Source: Spirosoma sordidisoli | GTDB lineage: Bacteria; Bacteroidota; Bacteroidia; Cytophagales; Spirosomataceae | Length of the DNA: 64,000 nt | Direction: 5' to 3' | Assembly: GCF_004138325.1 (NCBI RefSeq) | Contig: NZ_SBLB01000003.1 | Span: 434,001-498,000 of the forward strand | Part shown: piece after piece, positions 15,766 through 23,862 of the stretch | How the letters are laid out: every line of letters begins with the position of its first letter | Numbering within the stretch: position 1 is the stretch's first letter | The notes under the pieces: generated by a model | What the model was told of the DNA's origin: nothing | Seen by the model: the letters and a program-made list of their open reading frames with translations, nothing else | The model's database searches: none | Position numbers and translations under genes: made by a program

Positions 15766-15973
15766 GGTTACGTGGCCTGATGATCAGGGTGACGAAGTCG
15801 GAGAGTACCAGCGCGGGCCAGAACAGGGCCGACGCAGTCTGACGAGGCAACTTACAGTCGTCGTAAGCCATCCAGAACAGGGCGGCCATCAGGGCGTAGG
15901 CGACACCCAGCAGGAAGAAGAGTACGAACAGCCCCGCCGATGAGGAGCAGAAGAGATAAACAAACCCGGTCAT
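15752..15973 (-). CDS. Small phage membrane protein
   Basis: 73 residues with two hydrophobic segments (about 5-35 and 46-64). An operator repeat sits 9 nt before its ATG. Function unknown. Confidence 0.5.
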   Translation of the reverse strand: MTGFVYLFCSSSAGLFVLFFLLGVAYALMAALFWMAYDDCKLPRQTASALFWPALVLSDFVTLIIRPRNHERG

Positions 15974-15982
15974 GGTGTGTGC

Positions 15983-15998
15983 GTTGATTTAAGTTGAC
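15983..15998 (-). promoter_or_regulatory. Phage direct-repeat operator, site 7
   Basis: Minus strand GTCAAC-TTAA-ATCAAC, 10-bp period, covering the 3' end and stop of the gene at 15989 and ending 9 nt before the ATG at 15973. Confidence 0.65.
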
Positions 15999-16321
15999 TG
16001 CTGTTCAGCGATAAAGGCTTTGAGTATGGAAGTAACTCTTTCGAGCGTTGCGCCAAGATAAAAGGCAGCCAGTACCTGTTCGGCGGTTGAGGTTGGCTTC
16101 CACGTATCTATGGCGGTCAACACCCGTTCTGATAAAGTATCCATATACCAGTGATTCTCCTCGTCAACGTCGTCCGCCACGGGGTTGTTGAGAAAGTCAT
16201 TGGACTCAATCTCTATCAATTCGCCAAGCACTTTCTTTCGCGTTGCATCTACATCGAAGGTGTTGGCATTGTCACCGGACGAGATGATGTACGGGCGAAG
16301 ACTATACGTTTTCAGGGCCAT
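15989..16321 (-). CDS. Hypothetical phage protein
   Basis: 110 residues, acidic, helical. Start and upstream stop share TAATG. No family recognised. Confidence 0.6.
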   Translation of the reverse strand: MALKTYSLRPYIISSGDNANTFDVDATRKKVLGELIEIESNDFLNNPVADDVDEENHWYMDTLSERVLTAIDTWKPTSTAEQVLAAFYLGATLERVTSILKAFIAEQQST

Positions 16322-16524
16322 TAGAGCAGGGTGTTTAAAACGTTGGCGAGGTTGTAGCCGTACTTGTCAAACAGCGCGGAGATGGACGCTTCGATGTCGC
16401 GGTCGCAGATGGAGCCGGTGAGCCGGCAGGAGATGCGCGGATTAACCATACGCGGCTGCTGGAAATTAACGGGGCGGACCTGGGCTTCGCCCTTGATGGG
16501 GAGTTCTAACTGATTCGCTGGCAT
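16321..16524 (-). CDS. Hypothetical phage protein
   Basis: 67 residues; the leader carries TTTAACCAATCAACACA before ATG. It contains two Cys (ISCRLTGSICDRDIE). No family recognised. Confidence 0.55.
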   Translation of the reverse strand: MPANQLELPIKGEAQVRPVNFQQPRMVNPRISCRLTGSICDRDIEASISALFDKYGYNLANVLNTLL

Positions 16525-16563
16525 TGTGTTGATTGGTTAAATGGTAACTGGTTCGATTGATTG

Positions 16564-16944
16564 CTACTCTTTATCCGATGAGCCAGATGGCTGCTCAAGC
16601 GTCATGGTGAACGTTCTGTATTTGGATACATACCCATCGGGCATATCGTCGTGTATCTCGGTGAGTTGTCGAATCACTTTAGCCAACGACTCTTTCGTCT
16701 CAAAGCGAATGTGAATCATATCTCGTTGATCCATCATGTCATTAAGCTGCGGAGTTGTTACATCCAGCAGTCCGGCTTCGTTGACCTGCTTCATCTCTTC
16801 CTCAGTGGCCTGCATGAGGTTGATGCTGTCATAGAACCCCTGCGACTTTGATCCGGATCGTCCGATGAGAATGTCGTTCGACCCGAAGCTGGCGATCTGA
16901 CAGATGGTTCGATGCTCGGGATTGATGTTGGTTATAATCGGCAT
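16564..16944 (-). CDS. Hypothetical phage protein
   Basis: 126 residues, soluble and charged, with an AACCAACCAACACA leader before ATG 16944 and an operator repeat 19 nt upstream. No family recognised. Confidence 0.6.
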   Translation of the reverse strand: MPIITNINPEHRTICQIASFGSNDILIGRSGSKSQGFYDSINLMQATEEEMKQVNEAGLLDVTTPQLNDMMDQRDMIHIRFETKESLAKVIRQLTEIHDDMPDGYVSKYRTFTMTLEQPSGSSDKE

Positions 16945-16963
16945 TGTGTTGGTTGGTTATCTG

Positions 16964-16979
16964 GTTTACAAAGGTTGAC
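16964..16979 (-). promoter_or_regulatory. Phage direct-repeat operator, site 8
   Basis: Minus strand GTCAAC-CTTT-GTAAAC, 10-bp period, in the 56-nt gap between genes at 17001 and 16944. Confidence 0.6.
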
Positions 16980-17000
16980 TCAGTATCAAATATACTCGTT

Positions 17001-17291
17001 TCAAAAGGGCAAATCGTCACCGTTTGCTTTGTTTTTTCGCCAGCTAAAGTAGCGGCCCATCACGTAGAAGTCGGCAATCACCGACTGCCATGACGATCGG
17101 TTAAGATACCAATGCATATGGAGTATCTGCCATCTGGTTTCTTCGGGAAGCCCCTGATCGTTCGGTACAGTGTTGTCTATCTGTAGTAGCACAACTTGTA
17201 GGTGATACCGGGAAAAGGAAATAATCAGCGGGTTTATTTGCAGGAATCCCACAACGATTTCAAGGAGGTTAATTTGCTTGTGCATGGTCAT
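17001..17291 (-). CDS. Hypothetical phage protein
   Basis: 96 residues. ATG 17291 is preferred because it makes a 4-nt ATGA overlap with the sliding-clamp gene; ATG 17285 is the alternative. Rich in Ile, Trp and His. No family recognised. Confidence 0.5.
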   Translation of the reverse strand: MTMHKQINLLEIVVGFLQINPLIISFSRYHLQVVLLQIDNTVPNDQGLPEETRWQILHMHWYLNRSSWQSVIADFYVMGRYFSWRKNKANGDDLPF

Positions 17292-18460
17292 CGTCCGGTT
17301 AATACGATAGGCATGATCATCGCCATCGTCTTGGTTTTTGGTTTGGAAAAGGTGATGAACACAGCGCGGCCGGGCGCATCGCTCTGGGTCTGTAGCTGCA
17401 CCTCGCCCTCGAAGGCGGACAGAGCAGCCAGCAGACGACTGGCCCGGAACCCTTTGGGCCGGCTGTTGAGCGGCCCCTCGTAGGTGACGGGCATGATCTC
17501 TTCGGCGTGGTAGTCGGAGTAGTGATAGGTCATGTCCTTCTGGTTCTCCCAGGCGACGATGTGGTCGCCGTCGTGGTGATCCGCCGGCAGCGTCTTGATC
17601 CGCAGCAGCATATTTTCCAGCAGGTCTTTACTGCCGACCATCGTGATGTCGTTCTCCTGGTTGGCGTAGAAATAATCCCATATCTGCGTTGGGTTGTAGG
17701 GAGAATGTTCCATCTGACGAACGGAGATCGTCTCGCCACCGGCCTCGAAGTGAATCCACTTACCCACCTGAATAACGACTTCCATCTCCCACTTGAGCAG
17801 GGGCATCAAGGCGGGCAGGGCGTAGCCCGGTATCAGGAACGTGCCAGGCACTTCGATGCTGTCCACGTATTCGTAGTAGCAAATCTCCGTGTTGACCGCA
17901 TCCACGCGGCAGCCGCCACTCTCGGGGTCGGGCGAGAGCCAGACACCGGAGAACTCGGGCCGCAGGGCATCGTTGATGGTGTAGGCTTTGGCGCGTTTGA
18001 TGGCTTCGCCCAGCGCATAGGTCATGTCCGCCGGCACGGTGAAGGTCAGCGACTCCCGATCCACCGTATTGGGATTGGTGAAGTCACGGGCGGGATAGGC
18101 CGGCAGGGTTACGGTGCCGTGGAGACTGGTTAGTTTGGCCGAGGTGCCGTCGTAGTCGATGGTGATGGGCTGGCTGGTCATCGACGCCAGCACACGCACC
18201 AGCGGGTGGTATTCGATGCAGCAGGCGAAGGCGTCCTGAGAGTCTGTCTCGTCAATGGGTAGCTGCACGACCCGGCGCATGATGTCGCTGGCCCCGACGA
18301 TCTGGATGTAGGTGTCGGCAAAGCCATCCACCTGGATGAGCACGGATGCGTGGACGGGGATGGCCGGGTTGTCTTTGATGATCTTGGAGAATGGCACCAG
18401 CGCGGAGCGCAGCTTCTCGGAGTTGATGGTCAGGCACTGTGTCTGGATTGCGATCGGCAT
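17288..18460 (-). CDS. DNA polymerase III beta-like sliding clamp (phage)
   Basis: 390 residues, the length of a three-domain bacterial DnaN clamp. N-terminal INSEKLRSALVPFSKIIKDNPAIPVHASVLIQVDG, a central domain around LTFTVPADMTYALGEAIKRAKAYTINDALRPEFSGVWL (about 135-172) and a C-terminal MAMIMPIVLTGR strand match the family pattern. The ring tethers DNA polymerase to the template. The phage shows no polymerase in this window, so it may load the host enzyme or bind other phage factors. It is followed downstream by small unknown genes and preceded by a MazG-like gene. Confidence 0.8.
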   Translation of the reverse strand: MPIAIQTQCLTINSEKLRSALVPFSKIIKDNPAIPVHASVLIQVDGFADTYIQIVGASDIMRRVVQLPIDETDSQDAFACCIEYHPLVRVLASMTSQPITIDYDGTSAKLTSLHGTVTLPAYPARDFTNPNTVDRESLTFTVPADMTYALGEAIKRAKAYTINDALRPEFSGVWLSPDPESGGCRVDAVNTEICYYEYVDSIEVPGTFLIPGYALPALMPLLKWEMEVVIQVGKWIHFEAGGETISVRQMEHSPYNPTQIWDYFYANQENDITMVGSKDLLENMLLRIKTLPADHHDGDHIVAWENQKDMTYHYSDYHAEEIMPVTYEGPLNSRPKGFRASRLLAALSAFEGEVQLQTQSDAPGRAVFITFSKPKTKTMAMIMPIVLTGR

Positions 18461-18463
18461 GGG

Positions 18464-18928
18464 CTAGTTGCTTTCGGGGTTGGACAGTATCTCGGGGCCG
18501 ATGGTCGCCCGCTTGGCCATCACCTTCTCGTAGGAGAGTTTGGCCAGATCGTTCAGGGTCATGCCCATGCAGGACGCGATGGCGTTGAGGTAGTAGAACA
18601 CATCGGCCAGCTCAAGTTTAAAATCCTCTTCGTTGGCTATCTCAACGACCAGTCCGTTGCTATACGCACGATCCTTTCTAACCTGTTTCTTGAGGGCGTC
18701 AACTTCGGCGGCATAGAATCTGAGCATGTGCTTCTTTTGGTATATCTCCCGTTCGAGCATGGATAGCCCCTCTACCTCGCTGATCAATTCATTTCTGGCT
18801 GATACGTCCGCTTCGGCGGCCACCTCGCCGACCTCGCCCAGTAAACCCAGGAAGGCGACGGGTTCGTTGTTGCCCGGCTTATAGCCGATCTGCTGCTGTA
18901 ACTCGGTGAGTTGTTTGATGTAATCCAT
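18464..18928 (-). CDS. MazG-like nucleotide pyrophosphohydrolase
   Basis: 154 residues. All-alpha NTP pyrophosphatase signature: FLGLLGEVGEVAAEAD (about 26-41), with metal-binding Glu pairs, and KLELADVFYYLNAIASCMGM (about 104-123), with the ExxD motif. A helical insert (about 45-95) separates them. Phage MazG-like enzymes hydrolyse nucleotides to clean the pool or to blunt the stringent response; substrate not determinable. Leader AAACCAACCAACCCC precedes ATG. Confidence 0.75.
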   Translation of the reverse strand: MDYIKQLTELQQQIGYKPGNNEPVAFLGLLGEVGEVAAEADVSARNELISEVEGLSMLEREIYQKKHMLRFYAAEVDALKKQVRKDRAYSNGLVVEIANEEDFKLELADVFYYLNAIASCMGMTLNDLAKLSYEKVMAKRATIGPEILSNPESN

Positions 18929-18942
18929 AGGGGTTGGTTGGT

Positions 18943-20466
18943 TTAAAATGGGGTATCGTTTTCAGGGGCTAACTGACGGGCTATATCGGGGAAAGACAAT
19001 GCGCCATTCGCCGGGTACTGCTGCACCCACTTAGGCCGGTGGGCGGCCGGGTTTAGTTCGCGCTCTTCGGGCTTGACGGGGATCAGGGGTGGCTCGTCGG
19101 CGAACTGACCAGTCCTTACATCGCACCATAGTTTGGCTACGCCAGGCTCACCATTTCGGTATTTGAGAAAGTCCATCTCGAACTCGTAGTCGAAGATGGG
19201 TGGCACGAACATGGCCCCTTTCTTGACATCTTCGGTTGCCCGGCGCAGTTTGTAGTAGTCGTCCCGGTATAGCCCAACGATGATGGTAGCATCCTCTTCA
19301 ATCTTGCCCGACTCCCGAAGGTCTTCAAGCTGTGGTCGTTTGTTGTCGCGGCTTTCAATACCTCTGGATAGCTGCGACCCCCAGAGCCACGGAGACTTCA
19401 TCTTGAGGTTAGCGTCTTTAATTTTTCCGCTGACAGAAGAGACAACCTCGTAGGCTTTGCTGCCCTTCACCTTTCGGTCGCCGGCTTTTTGCAGGTAGTC
19501 GAGTACCGTAAGGCCGCACCCAAACTGCTGCTGCATATCGTAAGCCGAGTAGATGATGTCGTTGATGTCCGTGCTGCCACTCTCATCGAAGTAGATGGGC
19601 AGCGTCCGCAGGTAGTCACCGGCTTCTCGTATCGCTTTCCAGTCTTCGGCGGAGAACGAATGATCTTTGTGTCGCCCTTTGATGAGCGCACCGTATGGAA
19701 TCCCGCAGATAGACGAGATGAGCCGGTTGGTACACTGCTCGGCGGAAATTTCCAGCGAGAAGAAACTTGTCGGTGTCCCTGCAATGGCGGCTTCTTTGGC
19801 CAGGTTGAGCAGCACCAGTGTCTTGCCTGCGCCGGGCCGACCGGCAAACCCCACCGAGTCGCTACTCTGCCACCCCCCTGTAATCCGGTTGAGCTTATCC
19901 GATCCGGAGCTTACGCCGGACAATCCGGTAGGGCTATTGGCAGCGGCTTCGATGTGAGCCAGGGTGCTGTCGATCACTTTGCTCATCCCCCTGACGTGGC
20001 GGGATGCTGTGCCGCTGGTTACCGCCGTGGTCAGGTCTTTGGCCTTCTGGATGATAGCATCAAATGACTCGTTGTTGTAGGCGTCCCGGATTAGCTCGGC
20101 CGCCTGGGAGATGGCGATGCGCTTGACGTATAGCTCACGCAGATGGATGGCCGTTTCCATGTGGGCCAGACCAATTGCCCGGTTGGCCAGCTGGTCGAGG
20201 GGTGGCAGCCGGTGCAGCAGCGCGTCAGTGCCGGATGATCTCAGATGCTGGATGATGGTGATGGGCCGTATGGTCTTGCCCTCATCAGCGATAGCCAGCA
20301 GGATGCGGTAGAGATGCTGATGGTCTTCCTTGTAGAAGACGGCTCCCTCATCCAGTATGGCCCGTACATCGAAGAGCCGGGCCGGCTTATCCAGCAGACT
20401 ACCCAGCAGGGATAGTTCGCTGTCGCTATCCTGGGGTGGAATTTTGTCGATCAGGTAGTTGGTCAT
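18943..20466 (-). CDS. dnaB: Replicative DNA helicase, DnaB type
   Basis: 507 residues. An N-terminal DnaB helical domain (SELSLLGSLLDKPARLFDVRAIL, about 16-38) precedes a RecA-like core with Walker A GRPGAGKT (209-216), FFSLEISAEQ, Walker B LTVLDYLQ and the late QLSRGIESRDNKRPQLEDLRESGKIEEDATIIVGLYRDDYY block. It unwinds DNA 5' to 3' at the phage fork. The gene lies directly after the initiator and a small protein that may load it. The C-terminal tail is extended and Pro/Glu-rich. Confidence 0.93.
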   Translation of the reverse strand: MTNYLIDKIPPQDSDSELSLLGSLLDKPARLFDVRAILDEGAVFYKEDHQHLYRILLAIADEGKTIRPITIIQHLRSSGTDALLHRLPPLDQLANRAIGLAHMETAIHLRELYVKRIAISQAAELIRDAYNNESFDAIIQKAKDLTTAVTSGTASRHVRGMSKVIDSTLAHIEAAANSPTGLSGVSSGSDKLNRITGGWQSSDSVGFAGRPGAGKTLVLLNLAKEAAIAGTPTSFFSLEISAEQCTNRLISSICGIPYGALIKGRHKDHSFSAEDWKAIREAGDYLRTLPIYFDESGSTDINDIIYSAYDMQQQFGCGLTVLDYLQKAGDRKVKGSKAYEVVSSVSGKIKDANLKMKSPWLWGSQLSRGIESRDNKRPQLEDLRESGKIEEDATIIVGLYRDDYYKLRRATEDVKKGAMFVPPIFDYEFEMDFLKYRNGEPGVAKLWCDVRTGQFADEPPLIPVKPEERELNPAAHRPKWVQQYPANGALSFPDIARQLAPENDTPF

Positions 20467-20469
20467 AGG

Positions 20470-20757
20470 TTAGTAGCTACTGTAGTGGAGCAGCAGCAGT
20501 TGCTCCTGCATATCTTCGTCGGTGATGGTAGCGCGGACGGTAGCGTAGTCAAAGTGCATGTCCGGTGTTGGCTTGAGTAGCCCGTAGGGTTGGTACGCCC
20601 AGGGCGGTGGCGGGAAGTTATAGAGGCCCGCTTCTTCCCGTCGGTTGCATACTTCCTGCCACTGCTGCAGATCGGAGTAGGTTACCCGTCTGGTGTGGAG
20701 CATCATCAGGTGCGTCTCGGAGAGATCGGGGGTTGGCTGGGGCTCACTTGTATTCAT
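20470..20757 (-). CDS. Small protein between initiator and DnaB
   Basis: 95 residues from ATG 20757, which overlaps the initiator stop by 14 nt. Pro- and Tyr-rich with a helical middle (VTYSDLQQWQEVCNRREEAGLY). Its place between initiator and helicase is where lambda P-type helicase loaders lie, but it is much shorter and has no ATPase motif; function is a guess. Confidence 0.5.
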   Translation of the reverse strand: MNTSEPQPTPDLSETHLMMLHTRRVTYSDLQQWQEVCNRREEAGLYNFPPPPWAYQPYGLLKPTPDMHFDYATVRATITDEDMQEQLLLLHYSSY

Positions 20758-21760
20758 AGCTGCCAAAGTCGATGCGGTGCGAATAGCTGGGCTGGCTGGC
20801 TTTTACCAGCTCAACCTGCTTGTCGGTCGCGTAGAGGTTGAAGAATCGAAAGACCTGTGATCGGTCTTTGAAGGTGTTGTTGATCGCGCGTTCGTTGACG
20901 AAGCAGTCCACAAAGTCGGTGAATGGGGCTTTAAACTTTTTGAAAAACAGGTCGGCTTTCTCGCCCCGAAACAGGATTGCCAGTAGTTTGTAAAGCTGCT
21001 CTCTGGTACAGGGGAGTCCGCTGATCCGGCACCACTCCCCTTCGGCTACCGCAAACGGATCGGTTGCTATGGCTTCCCGGTGCTGACTAACAAACGCCGG
21101 CACGTCGCCGGGTTGATAGTGAGATTGACTTGGGTTGACAAGAGCAGCAGCAGCAGCAGCAGACGGACTAACCTGCGGGTATGTCTCCATCTTATTATCT
21201 ACCTCTTGTACTACTACTCTTTTTTTTCTTTTTATACTTTTTATATTCCTTATATATGCGGGTAAACAATTTGTTAAGGGTTCCATAACATTTAGATTAC
21301 CCCCCTTAACATTTAGATTAGGGTTTACCCTTAACATTTTGTTATTACCCCCCTTAACAAATTGTTTAGGGGGGGGTAATCTATTTGTTAAGGGTAGTCC
21401 ACTTCCCGTCATGGTAGAAACGGCATTTGCCGGCGAGGCTGCGACAGACATCTGCAGGGGTTCGGGTTGCTGATCGTCCGCATAAAACAGAACTGCTATG
21501 GACGGCTCCACCTCAATGTGGCGGGCGTTATCGGGCTGGTTAATACTGATCAGGCCGTACTCTTTGAGGTCGTTAATGATTCGACTAATGGAGCTACTGT
21601 GTACGACGCCGGTTTGCTGGGCCAGCATCGCATTTGTGTCACAACATACCCCGCCATTACCAGCGGCCCGGTACGCAATCTGCGAGAGGACAACGCGCTC
21701 AGTCATACTCAGTGCATCGTTGGTTAAAATCTCCTGTGGAATGAATAAGCCCTTGTTCAT
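20744..21760 (-). CDS. Phage replication initiator with N-terminal winged helix
   Basis: 338 residues. Residues about 15-85 form a winged helix-turn-helix (LSMTERVVLSQIAYRAAGNGGVCCDTNAMLAQQTGVVHSSSISRIINDLKEYGLI), like lambda O and related initiators. Residues about 115-200 are low-complexity and are encoded by the iteron array at 21264-21394 and an A/T-rich stretch. A short Ala run follows. The C-terminal domain (about 230-338) is helical and probably contacts the helicase or loader. Inferred role: binds the origin inside its own gene and recruits DnaB, encoded just downstream. Confidence 0.75.
   Translation of the reverse strand: MNKGLFIPQEILTNDALSMTERVVLSQIAYRAAGNGGVCCDTNAMLAQQTGVVHSSSISRIINDLKEYGLISINQPDNARHIEVEPSIAVLFYADDQQPEPLQMSVAASPANAVSTMTGSGLPLTNRLPPPKQFVKGGNNKMLRVNPNLNVKGGNLNVMEPLTNCLPAYIRNIKSIKRKKRVVVQEVDNKMETYPQVSPSAAAAAALVNPSQSHYQPGDVPAFVSQHREAIATDPFAVAEGEWCRISGLPCTREQLYKLLAILFRGEKADLFFKKFKAPFTDFVDCFVNERAINNTFKDRSQVFRFFNLYATDKQVELVKASQPSYSHRIDFGSYEYK
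21124..21139 (-). promoter_or_regulatory. Phage direct-repeat operator, site 9 (intragenic, near origin)
   Basis: Minus strand GTCAAC-CCAA-GTCAAT, 10-bp period, inside the initiator gene next to the A/T-rich part of the putative origin. Confidence 0.5.
21181..21394. other. Putative phage replication origin (iterons plus A/T-rich tract)
   Basis: Six copies of a CCCTTAACAnnTnnnTTA-like element in 130 bp. Direct orientation: 21286-21299 (degenerate), 21303-21320, 21328-21347, 21351-21368. Reverse: 21264-21280 and 21377-21394. They adjoin an 80-bp pyrimidine/A-T-rich tract (about 21181-21260) that would melt easily. All lies inside the initiator gene, the layout of lambda ori within gene O. Confidence 0.7.
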
Positions 21761-21772
21761 GGCGTTAACTAA

Positions 21773-22063
21773 TTAAAGGATGGTGATGCGCAGCTTGTTG
21801 TGAGGCAGCTTGCTGTAGGCGATGTGAGACGCTTTCGTCAGGTAGTCCAGGGTAAGGGTCATCTCGTCGGCAGATCGCAAGCCAGCGACAACTCGTAGCT
21901 CCATGCTGTCCACATCAAAGGTGGAGCCCACCTCGCGGATGACGAAGTACAACAGGGCCGAGTACGTCGCCATGTGCAGCGAGGTGGCATCCGGTCTTCC
22001 AGCGTTGGCAATGACGAACCGGCTCAGCTTATCCGGAAGGTTGACTTTAGTTGACGTAGCCAT
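21773..22063 (-). CDS. Hypothetical phage protein
   Basis: 96 residues, overlapping the upstream gene by 40 nt. The operator repeat at 22040-22055 lies in its first codons. It looks like a small folded alpha/beta protein (DATSLHMATYSALLYFVIREVG). No family recognised. Confidence 0.55.
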   Translation of the reverse strand: MATSTKVNLPDKLSRFVIANAGRPDATSLHMATYSALLYFVIREVGSTFDVDSMELRVVAGLRSADEMTLTLDYLTKASHIAYSKLPHNKLRITIL

Positions 22064-22458
22064 CGTTGTAGTGGGGCTTCGGTGGGTGAATCGGGTTGTC
22101 TGGGGATGGGGGGCGGTGGTGGCGATACGATCAGGGGTGGCGGGGCAGACACATCGGTAACGCCTACCGACCCGTACTTCTCTTTGATCCTGTCCATCTC
22201 CCCGAGGAACTCTTCGACCAGTTTGGACTGGTACTTGTTGACCAGATACTGGATGTCTTCGGTGTCCAGTCTAAAGAGTTCATAAGGGCCATGACTGTAG
22301 ATCATATCGCCCGACCTAAAGCACAGATGAAATGAAGAGCAGACCTTTTTGTGAATGTCGAAAGAATGGAAACGTTCTTCGGCTGATAGCTTCTCTTCTT
22401 CTCTTATGATCGCTTCATTCTCTTTGAGAATCTGGAAGAACCTTTGGTAGTCATTCAT
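22024..22458 (-). CDS. Hypothetical phage protein with Pro-rich tail
   Basis: 144 residues: a charged helical N-terminal part (RFFQILKENEAIIREEEKLSAEERF) and a proline run near 107-120 (PPPLIVSPPPPPIPRQP). It overlaps the next gene by 40 nt, unusually long for this operon. Leader TTTTTAATCAGCCAAC precedes ATG. Function unknown. Confidence 0.55.
   Translation of the reverse strand: MNDYQRFFQILKENEAIIREEEKLSAEERFHSFDIHKKVCSSFHLCFRSGDMIYSHGPYELFRLDTEDIQYLVNKYQSKLVEEFLGEMDRIKEKYGSVGVTDVSAPPPLIVSPPPPPIPRQPDSPTEAPLQRWLRQLKSTFRIS
22040..22055 (-). promoter_or_regulatory. Phage direct-repeat operator, site 10
   Basis: Minus strand GTCAAC-TAAA-GTCAAC, perfect units, 10-bp period, within the first codons of the gene starting at 22063. 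Confidence 0.65.
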
Positions 22459-22470
22459 GGAGTTGGCTGA

Positions 22471-22803
22471 TTAAAAAGGTGTCTCTTCTCCCTCTTCGGG
22501 TATGTATGTCTCGACGGCATCTCTTCCGTCCGGCATCTTGACACTGACATACGTGCGAATCTTTTCCTGATACGCATCGCCGATCACTTCGGAAGCCACC
22601 TCGAATAAGTCCATGACATCAAGGGCGTGGCTGGCCGCGTTCGGCATGATTTCTTGTTGCTTACTTTTCTGATAGTACCGATCCAGTTGACCGTCAACAT
22701 ACTCTTCCAGTATTTTCAACTCAACCAGCGAGAGTTCCTTTAACTGGCTCGGGTCAATAAAAAGTTGCAGGGGATTTTTTGATTTCTCAGCGGTAGCCAT
22801 CAT
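22471..22803 (-). CDS. Hypothetical phage protein
   Basis: 110 residues; ATG 22803 overlaps the stop of the Rha-type gene. Acidic and helical, ending in EEGEETPF, reminiscent of acidic C-terminal tails that dock on partners, but no family recognised. Confidence 0.6.
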   Translation of the reverse strand: MMATAEKSKNPLQLFIDPSQLKELSLVELKILEEYVDGQLDRYYQKSKQQEIMPNAASHALDVMDLFEVASEVIGDAYQEKIRTYVSVKMPDGRDAVETYIPEEGEETPF

Positions 22804-23561
22804 CGTGCTTGTTTAAGTTGTGGTACTGGCTTTGGAGCCTCGGTGATGCCCAGCTCCTGCATCTTCTGAAACAGTGGCAGAGCGTGGGTCTTACAGATGA
22901 TTGAGGCCTCGTCAATGCCGATCCGGCCAGTCTTACAGAAGTCGTCGGCGAGAGCCATTGAGGAGGCCACAGCTGGCTTGAATGTACGGATGACTTCTTT
23001 GGCCGAGGTGCGGTGCTTGGACGGTACGCCTTTTGTTTTGGCCCAGTGGAGTATTTCGTGCGGGGTCTTGCCGGTGTGGTGGAAACAGTTGGCCCGGTTG
23101 TAGGCGATAGCCTGATCCTTTCCACCCTGCGAGAAGTTGTAGCTGTTCACTTCTTTGCTGTTGGCGATCTGCTTGGGTCGCTGGGTAAAGACCAACAGCT
23201 GCTTTACCTCTGGGCTTTCTGATACCTGGCTTCGCTCCTCTTCGAGTTGTTGCCAACGCTGGATGATCTTGTGCCGGGCCACTACGTCGTAACCCGACAG
23301 AAGGGTTATTGTCGTGTTCTTGTCCAGCCAATACAAGGGTAGTTGCTTTCCCTGTTCGCTAACATAAAACCCTGATTCACAATGAAAGCTCAAAGTTGAG
23401 CCGTCCGCTGCTGCTGCCTTTAGCTGACGCAGCATGGTTCTAATGTCTCGGATAACGTTCTTGTGAATCTTTCCGGTTAGCTCGGCTATTTCCAAGCTGT
23501 TCATTGTGCGAACCGGGCCAGTAGATGACTGGCCTGCTGGTTGTGGTGCTGTGGACTTCAT
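22800..23561 (-). CDS. Rha-family phage regulatory protein
   Basis: 253 residues from ATG 23561. Residues about 19-110 carry the Phage_pRha pattern: MNSLEIAELTGKIHKNVIRDIRTMLRQL, then a FYVSEQGKQLPLYWLDKNTTITLLSGYDVVARHKIIQRWQQLEEE block. A second helical domain (about 140-250) is of KilA-C/antirepressor appearance. Rha-type proteins act as regulators or antirepressors in the lysis-lysogeny switch. The gene has a long structured leader with the three-way-junction hairpin 15 nt before the ATG and two operator repeats further up, so it is likely heavily regulated. Confidence 0.82.
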   Translation of the reverse strand: MKSTAPQPAGQSSTGPVRTMNSLEIAELTGKIHKNVIRDIRTMLRQLKAAAADGSTLSFHCESGFYVSEQGKQLPLYWLDKNTTITLLSGYDVVARHKIIQRWQQLEEERSQVSESPEVKQLLVFTQRPKQIANSKEVNSYNFSQGGKDQAIAYNRANCFHHTGKTPHEILHWAKTKGVPSKHRTSAKEVIRTFKPAVASSMALADDFCKTGRIGIDEASIICKTHALPLFQKMQELGITEAPKPVPQLKQAR

Positions 23562-23576
23562 CGTGTTGATAAATAA

Positions 23577-23663
23577 AAGAGGTAACCCCTCCAATGGTAT
23601 GTTGCGTTGGCGACGCAAGACGGGACAGCGACCGTCTACATACCATTGGAGGGGTTACCTCTT
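23577..23663 (-). ncRNA. Perfect three-way-junction hairpin in the rha leader
   Basis: Outer stem of 26 perfect base pairs (23577-23602 with 23638-23663). Its interior is filled exactly by two hairpins with no unpaired junction bases: 23603-23617 (5-bp stem TGCGT/ACGCA, 5-nt loop) and 23618-23637 (6-bp stem AGACGG/CCGTCT, 8-nt loop). On the minus (transcribed) strand the outer stem runs into CTCTTTTATTT, so it can also act as a terminator or attenuator. It could be a leader RNA switch, a small stable RNA, a DNA cruciform or the palindromic remains of a small mobile element. Confidence 0.7.
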
Positions 23664-23719
23664 AATGTCCTGCTGTCTATGTACCATCGAGTGCCAGTCG
23701 ATGCGGGGGCAACTGTTAC

Positions 23720-23735
23720 GTTGATAAAAGTTGAC
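23720..23735 (-). promoter_or_regulatory. Phage direct-repeat operator, site 11
   Basis: Minus strand GTCAAC-TTTT-ATCAAC, 10-bp period, about 57 nt upstream of the three-way-junction element. Confidence 0.65.
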
Positions 23736-23748
23736 GAGGACGTTAAGT

Positions 23749-23775
23749 AAGCCCACCATCAGGGACAGTGGGCTT
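23749..23775. terminator. Hairpin between two operator sites
   Basis: Stem AAGCCCAC (23749-23756) with GTGGGCTT (23768-23775), 11-nt loop. It could terminate transcripts in the 260-nt stretch between the genes at 23882 and 23561. Confidence 0.45.
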
Positions 23776-23862
23776 TACCATAGAATACATTCCTCTTGAG
23801 CGTCAACTTGTAATAACCCTTACCCACTCAACAAACCGGCCCGAAAAGATAGTTCCAAACTA

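Noticed and set aside
17507-18133. Rightward 208-codon frame across the sliding-clamp gene
   Set aside because: Shadow of the clamp gene in GC-rich DNA; Val/Gly/His-rich, no leader or family.
22686-22698. Palindrome GTTGAC-C-GTCAAC as another operator
   Set aside because: Units are inverted with a 1-nt gap and inside a gene; it does not fit the 10-bp direct-repeat rule of the other sites.
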